Below are positions 56,835 to 64,000 of a DNA stretch of 64,000 nt, one piece after another. The notes below the pieces were generated by a model that did no database searches, was not told where the DNA came from, and saw only the letters and a program-made list of their open reading frames with translations. How positions within the stretch are numbered: the stretch's first letter is position 1; each line of letters starts with the position of its first letter. The stretch lies in the NCBI RefSeq assembly GCF_900103325.1, contig NZ_FMXM01000028.1:1-64000 (forward strand), given 5' to 3'. The position numbers and the translations under genes were made by a program. This DNA comes from Mesorhizobium qingshengii (GTDB taxonomy: Bacteria; Pseudomonadota; Alphaproteobacteria; Rhizobiales; Rhizobiaceae).

Positions 56835-58952
56835 ATGAGCATGGCCGAAAGCCTTGTGCGCTGGCGCTACCGCCTGCTCCCCGACCACGTGGTCGGGGAG
56901 ATCCTGACCAAGAAGTGGATCGACAGCGTCATCCCCTTCACGGCGCTGGTCATTCTGTGCGCGATCTTCGGCTCGATCGTACCGGGCTTCTTCAGCGTGG
57001 CGACGCTGACCAATCTCAGCGGCCAGACCGCCGAGCTCGGTCTGGTCGTGCTCGGCATGACCATCGTCATGGTCTCGGGCGGCATCGACCTGTCGGTCGG
57101 TTCGACCTTCGCGCTGGCCGTGCTGGTGACGCTCTACGGCATGAATGTCGGGCAATGGAGTTTCGGCACCGGCCTGCTGACGTGCCTAGGGCTCGGCATC
57201 GTCTGCGGCGCCATCAACGGCTTCCTGGTCGGCTTCCTGCGCATGCGGGCATTCCTGACCACGCTGGTGACGCTCATCATCTACCGTTCGACCTTCGACG
57301 TCATCTTCCCGCAGGTCTCGACGGCGATCGTCACAAGCGGACCGGATTCCCCGACCTATGATTTTCTCGGCTTCGGCACGATCTGGGGCGTGCCGACCTC
57401 CTTCGTCGTCTTTGTGGTCATCGCACTGGTGATCCACCTCATGCTGTCGCGTGCCCGCTATGGCTGGCGGTTGTTCGCTGTCGGTGGCGCGCGCCGCTCC
57501 GCGTACAATGCCGGCATCAACGTGCGCTTTACCCTGTTCAGCGCCTACGTTCTTTGCTCGGTGCTGGTCGCGCTCTCCGGCTTCTTCTTCTCGGCCCGCA
57601 TCGGCAGCGCTGCTTCCGATATCGGCACCGGGCTCGAACTGCAGGTCCTGACCGCGACCGTGCTCGGCGGCATCTCGCTTGGCGGCGGGCGCGGCTCGGT
57701 GGCCAAGGCCCTGATGGGGACGATCTTCGTGCTCGTCCTGTCGAACAGCCTGCTCGCTCTGGCCGTGTCTGGCCCGGTCAACTATCTGATCCTCGGTCTC
57801 GTGCTGCTTTTCTCGGTCCTGCTCGACGTGCGCTGGGTGAAGAACCGCCACAAGATCCTGCGCAGCGTCTACATCTCGCCGACCTTCGCCAAGATGCGCG
57901 AGCCGATCTCGACCGCGCCAGGCACGCCGATCGCGGTGAACGACCGGCTCAAGGATGTCGGCGTGATCGGCCTTGGCGTCCTCGACGGCGCCGAAGATGT
58001 GATCTTCGACCGCCAGGACCGCCTCTACACCGGCACCCGACAGGGCGACATCCTGCGCTTCCAGCCGCCGCACTACGCCGAGAGCGAAGTGTTCGCCCAC
58101 ATTGGCGGCTCGCCGCTCGGCATGGCATTCGATCGCGACGACAATCTGGTCATCTGCGTCGCCGGCATGGGCCTTTACCGGGTCGCGCCGAACGGTGAGG
58201 TGAAGCTGCTTACCGCCGAGACCAACCGCTCGCTGACTTCGGTCGTCGACGATAGCACGATGAAGCTCGCCGACGACTGCGACATCCTTCCGGATGGACG
58301 CATCGTATTTTCCGAAGCCACTGTGCGTTTCGAGATGCACGACTGGTACGCCGATGCGCTGGAAAGCCGTGGCAACGGGCGTATCATCGTCCATGATCCG
58401 AAATCCGGCTCTACGCGCACGCTCTTGTCGAACCTGGTCTTCCCCAATGGCATCTGCACGGCATTCGACGGCCAGTCCGTGCTGTTCGCCGAAAGCTGGG
58501 CCTGCCGCATCAGCCGCTACTATTTCGACGGCCCGAAGAAGGGAAAGGTCGAACGCGTCATCGAGGGATTGCCCGGCTATCCCGACAACATCAACCGCGC
58601 TTCGGACGGAACCTACTGGCTCGCTTTGATGGGCATGCGCACGCCGGCACTCGACCTGTCGCTTGAAATGCCGGGTTTCCGCCGCCGCATGGCGCGGCGC
58701 GTGTCGGAAGATGCGTGGCTGATGCCCAACCTCAACACTGGTTGCGTGCTGCGCTTCGACGAGAACGGCCAGATCCTCGAAAGCCTGTGGGACCGCGCCG
58801 GCGAGAAGCATCCGATGATCACCTCGATGCGCGAGCACAAGGGCGTGCTCTATCTCTGCGGCATCTTCAACAACCGCATGGGAACCCTGCCGCTGAAGGG
58901 CGTCGATCCCAACTGGTTCAGCTCGGATTCCTACTGGGGCAAGAAGGCATGA
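56835..58952 (+). CDS. Fusion of an RbsC-like ABC permease and a strictosidine-synthase/SMP-30-like beta-propeller
   Basis: A 705-residue two-part protein. Residues about 1-345 are a full sugar-type permease: VVLGMTIVMVSGGIDLSVGS, ALAVLVTLYGM, and LTATVLGGISLGGGRGSVAKA followed by two helices. Residues about 375-700 form a six-bladed propeller of the SMP-30/strictosidine-synthase-like (APMAP) family: DGAEDVIFDRQDRLYTGTRQ, SPLGMAFDRDDNLVICVAG, LADDCDILPDGRIVFSEA, LVFPNGICTAF and GLPGYPDNINRASDGTYWLA. The Glu in GAED, Asn in PNGI and Asp in PDNI correspond to the metal-binding residues of such hydrolases. The permease C-terminus is expected on the cytoplasmic side, so the propeller would hang inside the cell. 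One continuous frame shows that this is no artefact of overlapping genes. The ATG of the next gene overlaps the stop. Confidence 0.88.
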   Translation: MSMAESLVRWRYRLLPDHVVGEILTKKWIDSVIPFTALVILCAIFGSIVPGFFSVATLTNLSGQTAELGLVVLGMTIVMVSGGIDLSVGSTFALAVLVTLYGMNVGQWSFGTGLLTCLGLGIVCGAINGFLVGFLRMRAFLTTLVTLIIYRSTFDVIFPQVSTAIVTSGPDSPTYDFLGFGTIWGVPTSFVVFVVIALVIHLMLSRARYGWRLFAVGGARRSAYNAGINVRFTLFSAYVLCSVLVALSGFFFSARIGSAASDIGTGLELQVLTATVLGGISLGGGRGSVAKALMGTIFVLVLSNSLLALAVSGPVNYLILGLVLLFSVLLDVRWVKNRHKILRSVYISPTFAKMREPISTAPGTPIAVNDRLKDVGVIGLGVLDGAEDVIFDRQDRLYTGTRQGDILRFQPPHYAESEVFAHIGGSPLGMAFDRDDNLVICVAGMGLYRVAPNGEVKLLTAETNRSLTSVVDDSTMKLADDCDILPDGRIVFSEATVRFEMHDWYADALESRGNGRIIVHDPKSGSTRTLLSNLVFPNGICTAFDGQSVLFAESWACRISRYYFDGPKKGKVERVIEGLPGYPDNINRASDGTYWLALMGMRTPALDLSLEMPGFRRRMARRVSEDAWLMPNLNTGCVLRFDENGQILESLWDRAGEKHPMITSMREHKGVLYLCGIFNNRMGTLPLKGVDPNWFSSDSYWGKKA

Positions 58953-60043
58953 GCGCCGTGAGCCAGCTTTTCGACCGCTTTCTCGGCCGTGGCGACTGGG
59001 CGGTGACGGTGCCGACGCTTGACGGCCCCTTGCTGCCCAATCAGGGCCTCGAGGAAGCCGAGACCTTCGTCAGCCTCGCCGACGCCGACAATCTGGTGCG
59101 CACCGACAAGGGCGTGCTGGCCAGCAGCGCCGCCTCGCTGGTGCGTTTCGGTGCCGATGGCCATGCAGAAGTGCTACAGCAATTCCCTGGCGAGATTACA
59201 GCACTTGCCCATGCCCGCGGCATGACCGCCCTGGCGGTCGACGGCAAGGGCGTGGCCATCCGAGGTGGTCTCCATGACGGGCGCGAAGCAACAGGCGACG
59301 AGGCCCTGCGGCTCTCCTGCATCACCGCCCTCACCTTCCTCGACAGCAACACCGTGCTGATCGCCAATGGCTCGGCCTCGGTGCCGGCGGGCGGCTGGCG
59401 CCGCGATCTGATGCAGAAGAACGCTTCTGGTTCGCTCTGGCGCCTCGATCTGAAAAGCGGCCGTCTGGAACTGATCAGCGACGGACTGGCCTGGCCGGCC
59501 GGCATAGCCACCACCGGCTCCAACCGCATCTATGTCACGGAGGCCTGGCGCCACCGTGTGCTGGCGATCGACCTTGCCACCAAAACGACGACGGCGGTGC
59601 TGGAACATCTGCCGGCCTACCCCGCTCGTATCGCGCCTGCCTTCAACGCGGGCTACTGGCTGACCTTCTATTCCGTCCGCAACCAGCTGGTGGAGTTCAT
59701 CCTGCGCGAGGAGACCTATCGCAAACGCATGCTGGCCGAAGTCCCTGAACAGTTCTGGGTGGCGCCGTCGCTGAGCTCATGGCGCGACTACCGTGAGCCG
59801 ATGCAAGGCAGCCAGCTCAAGCAGATGAACGTACTGAAGCCGTACGCGGTCACCCGATCCTACGGGCTGGTGGTGCATTGCGACCAGAACATGAAGCCGC
59901 TGTCGAGCTTCCACTCACGCGCCGACGGCACGGTGCACGGCACGGTCAGTGCCTGCGAGGCCGGCGATGACCTGCTGGTCGCCTCGCGTGGCGGCTCGAG
60001 GGTCGTGCGCGTGGCCGGCGCCGCCGGCGGCAAGCGGGGTTAA
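58949..60043 (+). CDS. Strictosidine-synthase/SMP-30-like beta-propeller protein
   Basis: A 364-residue soluble protein with no signal peptide, related to the propeller half of the preceding fusion. Repeats of the type LSCITALTFLDSNTVLIANG, GSLWRLDLKSGRLELISDGL, AWPAGIATTGSNRIYVTEAW and PAYPARIAPAFNAGYWLTFY align with blade patterns. The terminal blades SYGLVVHCDQNMKPLSSFHS then GTVHGTVSACEAGDDLLVAS are characteristic of the family. The Asn of PNGI is replaced (PAGI) and PDNI reads PARI, so its metal site appears altered: it may be a non-catalytic partner or have another specificity. It overlaps the fusion gene by 4 bp and sits 3 bp before the ATPase gene. Confidence 0.82.
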   Translation: MSAVSQLFDRFLGRGDWAVTVPTLDGPLLPNQGLEEAETFVSLADADNLVRTDKGVLASSAASLVRFGADGHAEVLQQFPGEITALAHARGMTALAVDGKGVAIRGGLHDGREATGDEALRLSCITALTFLDSNTVLIANGSASVPAGGWRRDLMQKNASGSLWRLDLKSGRLELISDGLAWPAGIATTGSNRIYVTEAWRHRVLAIDLATKTTTAVLEHLPAYPARIAPAFNAGYWLTFYSVRNQLVEFILREETYRKRMLAEVPEQFWVAPSLSSWRDYREPMQGSQLKQMNVLKPYAVTRSYGLVVHCDQNMKPLSSFHSRADGTVHGTVSACEAGDDLLVASRGGSRVVRVAGAAGGKRG

Positions 60044-60046
60044 GCG

Positions 60047-61546
60047 ATGTCGGACGCCAACATCATTGAACTCAGGGACGCCACCAAGGCGTTCTCGCGC
60101 ATCCCTGCCTTCAAGAACGTCAATTTCGACCTGCGCAAGGGCGAGATCCATGCGCTGCTCGGCGAAAACGGCGCCGGCAAGTCGACGCTGACCAAGGTCA
60201 TGGCGGGCGTGTTCAAGCTGACCGAGGGCAAGATGACCTTCGACGGCAAGGATGTGTCGTTCGCCACACCCGCCGAAGCGCTGCGCGCCGGCATCGCCAT
60301 GGTGTTCCAGGAAACCAATCTGGTCCCGGCCATGACCGTGGCGCAGAACCTCTATCTCGGCGAAGAGAAGATGTTCAACCGGCTGCGCGGCCTCTACATC
60401 CAGGCGCGGCAATTCCTGGCCGGCATGGGCTTCCAGGTCGATCCGACCGCGCAGGTCAGCACGCTGGGCGCCGCGCACAAGCAGATGGTCGAGATCGCTC
60501 GTGCCGTCCACCACAAGGCCCGCGTCATAATCTTCGACGAGCCGACCGCGACATTGACCCCGGAAGAGAAGAGCCATTTCTTCAATCTGCTGCAGCGGCT
60601 GGTCAAGGAAGGCATCGCCATCATCTTCATCAGCCATGCGCTCGAAGAGGCGCTTGCCGTCGCCGACCGCATCACCGTCATGCGCGATGGCGAGATCGTG
60701 GCATCGGGCGACGCCAAGGGTTTTACGCGCGCAACCATCGTGCAGGCCATGGTCGGACGGACGTTGACCGAGACGCTCCACGGCGAGGTCAAGCGCACGG
60801 CACGGCCCTATGGCGACAAGGTGCTTTCCGTCGAGAACCTGTCCTGTGCCGGCCTGGTGCGCAACTCCTCATTCTCGGTCTTTTCAGGCCAGGTCACCGG
60901 CATGTTCGGCCTCGTCGGCGCCGGGCGCACCGAGATGGCCAAGGTCGTTGCCGGCCTGTTGAAACGCAACATCTTCCATGGCGGCGAAATCCGCCTGCTC
61001 GGCAAATCGGTGCGCTACCGCGTGCCGAGGCCCGCGGTGCGCGACGGCATCGTCTACGTCACCGAGGATCGCAAGTTCGACGGCTTCTTCGAAACCATGA
61101 CGGCCGGCGAGAACCTGCAGATGGGCGAGTTGACCGAGGGAGCCAATCCGGTCTCGATGGTGTCGCTGGCGCGTGCCAGGCAGCTTGCCCGGGAATGGGG
61201 CGAGCGCCTGAGTCTGCGGCAGATCAGCGACCGCGCCCGGATGATCGAACTTTCCGGCGGCAATCAGCAGAAGGTCGTGATCGCCAAGTCGCTGATCCAG
61301 AAGCCGAAGCTGGTGATCTTCGACGAGCCGACGCGCGGAGTCGACGTCGGCGCCATCGTCGAAATCCACCAGCTCATCAGCGATCTCGCCGACCAGGGCA
61401 TGGCCGTCGTCGTGATCTCTTCCTATCTGCCTGAAATCCTTGCCGTTTCCGATCGTATTCTGGTCGTGAAGCGCGGCCGCGTGGTCGAGGAGATGATGCT
61501 GTCCGAAGCGACCGAAGAACGCGTCATGTTCGCCGCGGTCCACTGA
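60047..61546 (+). CDS. Sugar-type ABC transporter ATP-binding protein (RbsA-like)
   Basis: A 499-residue tandem ATPase. Domain one: Walker A GENGAGKST near residue 38-46, Q-loop AMVFQETNLV, Walker B VIIFDEPTAT and an altered signature STLGAAHKQMVE. Domain two: GLVGAGRTEMAK (degenerate P-loop normal for the family), YVTEDRKFDGFF, signature LSGGNQQKV, and LVIFDEPTRGVDVGAI. The start ATG is 3 bp after the propeller stop. It is the last gene of the transporter operon and should energise both permeases. The only other such ATPase nearby, at 10.5-12 kb, belongs to the BMP system. Confidence 0.93.
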   Translation: MSDANIIELRDATKAFSRIPAFKNVNFDLRKGEIHALLGENGAGKSTLTKVMAGVFKLTEGKMTFDGKDVSFATPAEALRAGIAMVFQETNLVPAMTVAQNLYLGEEKMFNRLRGLYIQARQFLAGMGFQVDPTAQVSTLGAAHKQMVEIARAVHHKARVIIFDEPTATLTPEEKSHFFNLLQRLVKEGIAIIFISHALEEALAVADRITVMRDGEIVASGDAKGFTRATIVQAMVGRTLTETLHGEVKRTARPYGDKVLSVENLSCAGLVRNSSFSVFSGQVTGMFGLVGAGRTEMAKVVAGLLKRNIFHGGEIRLLGKSVRYRVPRPAVRDGIVYVTEDRKFDGFFETMTAGENLQMGELTEGANPVSMVSLARARQLAREWGERLSLRQISDRARMIELSGGNQQKVVIAKSLIQKPKLVIFDEPTRGVDVGAIVEIHQLISDLADQGMAVVVISSYLPEILAVSDRILVVKRGRVVEEMMLSEATEERVMFAAVH

Positions 61547-61581
61547 TCCTAGTTCGAAGAGGGATATCTTTGCTGGCAAAA

Positions 61582-61644
61582 GTAATTCCAGGAAAAGTGC
61601 GTAGCGGTTTCCGTCCGGAATTACGTGAAAACAAAGAGTTAGAT
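61582..61644. repeat. Intergenic repeat element of rhizobial type
   Basis: The arms GTAATTCC (61582-61589) and GGAATTAC (61617-61624) enclose GGAAAAGTGCGTAGCGG and TTTCCGTCC, which also pair partly. A tail reading GTGAAAACAAAGAGTTAGA follows. I recall this composite as a dispersed intergenic repeat in Rhizobium and Mesorhizobium genomes. There is only one copy in this window. It lies after the ABC operon. Confidence 0.6.
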
Positions 61645-61680
61645 CGGTCGATGATTCTACCAATCATCTAACCGATCTAA
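61639..61680. repeat. 42-bp nested palindrome upstream of the LysR gene
   Basis: The outer arms TTAGATCGGT (61639-61648) and ACCGATCTAA (61671-61680) are perfect, and the inner arms ATGATT (61651-61656) and AATCAT (61662-61667) are also perfect. No T-run follows. It lies between the ATPase stop and the LysR start. It may be a transcription terminator, part of the repeat family, or a regulator-binding site. Confidence 0.6.
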
Positions 61681-61771
61681 GCCAGGACCAATGCCTGGCC
61701 CGGTCCTATTGCCTTGCAATCAGTTCCGCGCCTGAATACGTCAGGAGGTCTGATCACCTGCCCGAGCGGAA

Positions 61772-62668
61772 ATGTCCAGCATCAACCTCAAACTTCTGCA
61801 GACGTTCCTGCTTGCGGCCGAAAACGGCAGCTTCCGTCGTGCTGCCGAAGAGAGCAACCGCTCGCCATCGGCGGTCTCGATGCAGATCCGCGACCTCGAG
61901 GAGCAGATCGGCATCTCGCTCTTCATCCGCACCGCGCAGCGTGCCAGCCTGACGCCGGAAGGCCAAGTCCTGTTCGAGGAGATCGCAAATGCGATGTCGC
62001 AGGTGCAGACCAGCCTCGACCGGCTGACCGAGATCGCCGCGCGCCGCAAGGGCAAGGTCCAGATCGCCTGCGCGCCGACGCTTGCCGCGAGCCGGCTGGG
62101 CGACATCCTTGCGACGTTCAAGCTGCGCTATCCCCGCAGCATCGTCGAGGTCATCGAGACCCCGCCCCAGGCGGCCCTTGGCCTCTTGCAGCAGCAGGAG
62201 ATCGAGTTCTACATCGGCCCCGAACTGCCGAACCTCACCGACTTTCAGTTCGAATCGATCCTCGACGATCCGCTGATGGCTTGTATCCCCACGGAAATTT
62301 ACGGCGGCGAAAAGAAACTGCTGCTCGCCGACCTGCTGCGCTATCCGCTGATCCTGCTCAACCGCAAGACGGCGGTGCGCGGCCTTGTCGACAGGCTGAC
62401 GGCGGCGGAAGGTATCGAACTCAAGCCGCAATACGAAGTCGAAAGCGCGCAGACCGCCGTGGCACTCGTGTCCTCCGGACTGGGCGTCTGCGTCGTGCCC
62501 GGCATTGCCATCTCGCGCAATGACGAGCGCATGCGCGTCGTGCCGATCGACCATCGCGACGCCCACCGCGCGGTCGGCATCATCACCGCCCGTGGCTATG
62601 TGCACCACAGCTTTTCCGAACAGCTGATGAACCTGATCCGCACCAATCTGCGCGAACTGGCGCACTGA
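61772..62668 (+). CDS. LysR family transcriptional regulator
   Basis: A 298-residue LysR protein. The N-terminal HTH reads NLKLLQTFLLAAENGSFRRA then AEESNRSPSAVSMQIRDLEE; the C-terminal effector domain includes IACAPTLAASRLGDILATFK, LRYPRSIVEVIETPPQAALG and ALVSSGLGVCVVPGIAIS. The ATG 61772 is taken as the start; no strong ribosome-binding site precedes it. It is on the same strand, 225 bp after the transporter operon, so it probably controls that operon or the convergent aldehyde dehydrogenase, but LysR targets are usually divergent and none is present here. Confidence 0.92.
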   Translation: MSSINLKLLQTFLLAAENGSFRRAAEESNRSPSAVSMQIRDLEEQIGISLFIRTAQRASLTPEGQVLFEEIANAMSQVQTSLDRLTEIAARRKGKVQIACAPTLAASRLGDILATFKLRYPRSIVEVIETPPQAALGLLQQQEIEFYIGPELPNLTDFQFESILDDPLMACIPTEIYGGEKKLLLADLLRYPLILLNRKTAVRGLVDRLTAAEGIELKPQYEVESAQTAVALVSSGLGVCVVPGIAISRNDERMRVVPIDHRDAHRAVGIITARGYVHHSFSEQLMNLIRTNLRELAH

Positions 62669-62701
62669 GCATCGCTTTCGGAAGGACTCCCGCACACGCG
62701 C

Positions 62702-62846
62702 TAGGGTGTGTCGAGATTCAGATCAGGGCGTGCCGAAAATGGTTGATGCCGAGAACCGGAGCGGAGCGTACTTAAAGTACGTGAGCACCGGAAGCGCAGG
62801 TATCAGCCATTTGCAGGCCGCCCTCACCTGAATATCGCCACACCTA
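62702..62846. mobile_element. 145-bp foldback (MITE-like) element
   Basis: The whole segment is an imperfect palindrome. The left end TAGGGTGTGTCGAGATTCAG and the reverse complement of the right end TAGGTGTGGCGATATTCAG match almost throughout, and the similarity continues inward through GGGCG, AAATGG.TGAT, CCGG and CGTACTT to the centre at about 62774. Both ends carry TA. No coding capacity is visible. The last three bases (62844-62846) are the TAG stop of the aldehyde dehydrogenase gene on the minus strand. I recall similar sequences dispersed in Mesorhizobium. Confidence 0.7.
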
Positions 62847-64000
62847 ATCGGTCTGGATCCAGACTGACTTGGTCTCCAGATACTCATGCAGGTGTTCGAT
62901 GCCACCCTCGCGGCCGTATCCGGACATCTTCATACCGCCAAACGGCACGGCGGGATCAATGGCGTGGTACATGTTGACCCAGACCGAGCCGGCCTTGATG
63001 CGGCGCGCGAGCTTGTGCGCGGTGCCGAGATGGGTGGTGAAGATGCCGGCCGCGAGACCATAGGGCGTCGCATTTGCGCGCGCCACCGCTTCATCGAGCG
63101 TATCGAAGGGCATGGCGGAAATGACCGGCCCGAAGATTTCCTCCCGCGCGATGGTCATCTGGTCCGACACCGCGCCAAAGACAGTCGGCGCGATGAAATT
63201 GCCGCTGTCGTAGAGTTCGCCCGTCAGCCGCGATCCGCCGGCAACCAGCTCCGCGCCCTCATCGTTGCCGGCCTTGATATAGTTCTCGACCTTGCCAGCC
63301 TGCCTGGCATTGATCAGCGGCCCGATCTCCGTCTCCGCCTCGATGCCATGGCCGATGCGCAGCTTGCCGGCGAACTCGGCGACCCGGCGCACGAACTCAT
63401 CATGGATTTCGCGCGCCACGAACAGACGCGAGCCGGCAATGCAGATCTGGCCCGAATGCACGAACACCGCCATCGCCGCGACCGGAACGGCCTTGTCGAT
63501 GTCGGCGTCGCGGCAGACGATGATCGGCGACTTGCCGCCGAGCTCGAGTGAGACCCGCTTGAGGTTGCTCACACCCGCCCGTGCGATGGCCTGGCCCGTC
63601 AGCGTCGAGCCGGTGAAGACGATCTTGTTGACGTCGGGATGTTCGGCGAGCCGTGCGCCGGCTTCGGCCCCGGTTCCGGTGACGATGTTGACGACGCCGT
63701 CGGGCACGCCGGCTTCCTGCATCAGCTTGGCGATCAGCAGCGGCGTCAGCGATGCATCCTCGGAAGGCTTCAGCACGATGGTGCAGCCGGTGGCGAGCGC
63801 CGGCGCGATCTTCCAGATCGAGGCGGCGGTGGGCGCATTCCAGGGAATGATCGCGCCGACGACGCCGACCGGCTCGCGCCTCGTGAAGCTGACGATCTCG
63901 CCGGGAATGGAATTGTCGATCGCCTCGCCATGCAGCGCCGTCGCCATGCCGCCATAGAAGCGCAGCATGCCGATGACGCGGCGCCGGTTGGCCAGCGTGC
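62844..64000 (-). CDS. Aldehyde dehydrogenase family protein (5' end outside window)
   Basis: The visible 385 codons cover most of an NAD(P)-dependent aldehyde dehydrogenase; the frame is still open at 64000. Motifs: GVVGAIIPWNAPTAASIWKI, ALATGCTIVLKPSEDASLTP, KIVFTGSTLTGQAIARAG, the general-base Glu in VSLELGGKSPIIV, the catalytic Cys in HSGQICIAGSRLFVA, and EEIFGPVISAMPFDTLDEAV. The C-terminus is YLETKSVWIQTD. The wording suits the broad class of betaine-, GABA- or aromatic-aldehyde dehydrogenases, so the substrate is open. Its stop codon TAG lies within the foldback element. It converges on the LysR gene. Confidence 0.93.
   Translation of the reverse strand, partial: TLANRRRVIGMLRFYGGMATALHGEAIDNSIPGEIVSFTRREPVGVVGAIIPWNAPTAASIWKIAPALATGCTIVLKPSEDASLTPLLIAKLMQEAGVPDGVVNIVTGTGAEAGARLAEHPDVNKIVFTGSTLTGQAIARAGVSNLKRVSLELGGKSPIIVCRDADIDKAVPVAAMAVFVHSGQICIAGSRLFVAREIHDEFVRRVAEFAGKLRIGHGIEAETEIGPLINARQAGKVENYIKAGNDEGAELVAGGSRLTGELYDSGNFIAPTVFGAVSDQMTIAREEIFGPVISAMPFDTLDEAVARANATPYGLAAGIFTTHLGTAHKLARRIKAGSVWVNMYHAIDPAVPFGGMKMSGYGREGGIEHLHEYLETKSVWIQTD

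Noticed and set aside
1..64000. CRISPR arrays, rRNA operons, intact IS elements
   Set aside because: No regularly spaced direct repeats, rRNA sequence or complete transposase was seen anywhere in the window.

Overview
The window is about 64 kb of GC-rich chromosome from an alphaproteobacterium of the order Hyphomicrobiales, most probably a Mesorhizobium-like rhizobium. The assignment is an inference. It rests on a phosphatidylcholine synthase (Pcs), an IalB-family secreted protein, a BacA/SbmA-like ABC exporter, DUF930/DUF1326/DUF2182 proteins, several solute-uptake ABC systems, strong GC3 bias in the genes, and short intergenic repeats of a type I recall from rhizobial genomes. No rRNA, CRISPR array, complete IS element or complete prophage was seen. 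Two tRNA genes are present: tRNA-Ser(UGA) and tRNA-Val(CAC).

Layout. 1-3.75 kb: the end of a Crp/Fnr regulator, a GNAT protein and tRNA-Ser, followed by a gene-poor, more AT-rich stretch with a SnoaL-like protein, a CatB-type acetyltransferase and a frameshifted gene remnant; it looks like a decayed accessory segment. 3.75-7.3 kb: DUF2161, DUF930, TerC and rimO. 7.3-12.1 kb: a complete BMP-type (nucleoside-like) ABC importer on the minus strand. 12.2-17.4 kb: quinone oxidoreductase, pcs with DUF1326 and DUF2182 partners, a UbiH-like monooxygenase and hspQ. 17.4-25.1 kb: IalB, a peptide-binding protein, a FrnE-like thiol oxidoreductase, a BacA-like ABC exporter and MgtE. 25.1-29.4 kb: a deleted serine-hydrolase fossil, gor, a DUF2059 protein, rpiA, gph and tRNA-Val. 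29.5-36.4 kb: small envelope proteins, an L,D-transpeptidase, rhodanese, a hydrolase/MarR divergent pair with a clear double operator, a PPOX protein and DUF971. 36.6-40.9 kb: molybdenum-cofactor genes moaA, mobA and mobB around two secreted proteins and a DMT exporter. 41-43.5 kb: a polar amino-acid ABC importer with no ATPase gene beside it. 43.6-53.8 kb: mostly housekeeping and repair genes (HIBADH-type reductase, AlkD-like, GNAT, Lrp, UDG-family, GST, nuclease, histidine kinase, cobT, a retropepsin-like protease, dusA).

53.8-64 kb is the most interesting part. A broken tyrosine integrase sits head-to-head with dusA, a known integration target. It is followed by a sugar-type ABC operon in which one permease is fused to a strictosidine-synthase/SMP-30-like beta-propeller. 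A second, separate propeller gene and the RbsA-type ATPase come next, with one 4-bp overlap and one 3-bp gap, and then a LysR regulator. The design suggests an importer that hands its substrate, possibly a sugar lactone or related ester, to a hydrolase tethered to the inner face of the channel; this is inference. The operon ends in an intergenic repeat plus a 42-bp palindrome. After the LysR gene there is a 145-bp foldback (MITE-like) element whose end supplies the stop codon of the convergent aldehyde dehydrogenase gene, which runs off the window.

Gene remnants (Cys-containing small protein, serine hydrolase, SDR tail, integrase) are spread through the window and suggest ongoing gene decay. 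Start codons were chosen from visible Shine-Dalgarno sequences and family start positions. Several are TTG or GTG and are flagged as uncertain.
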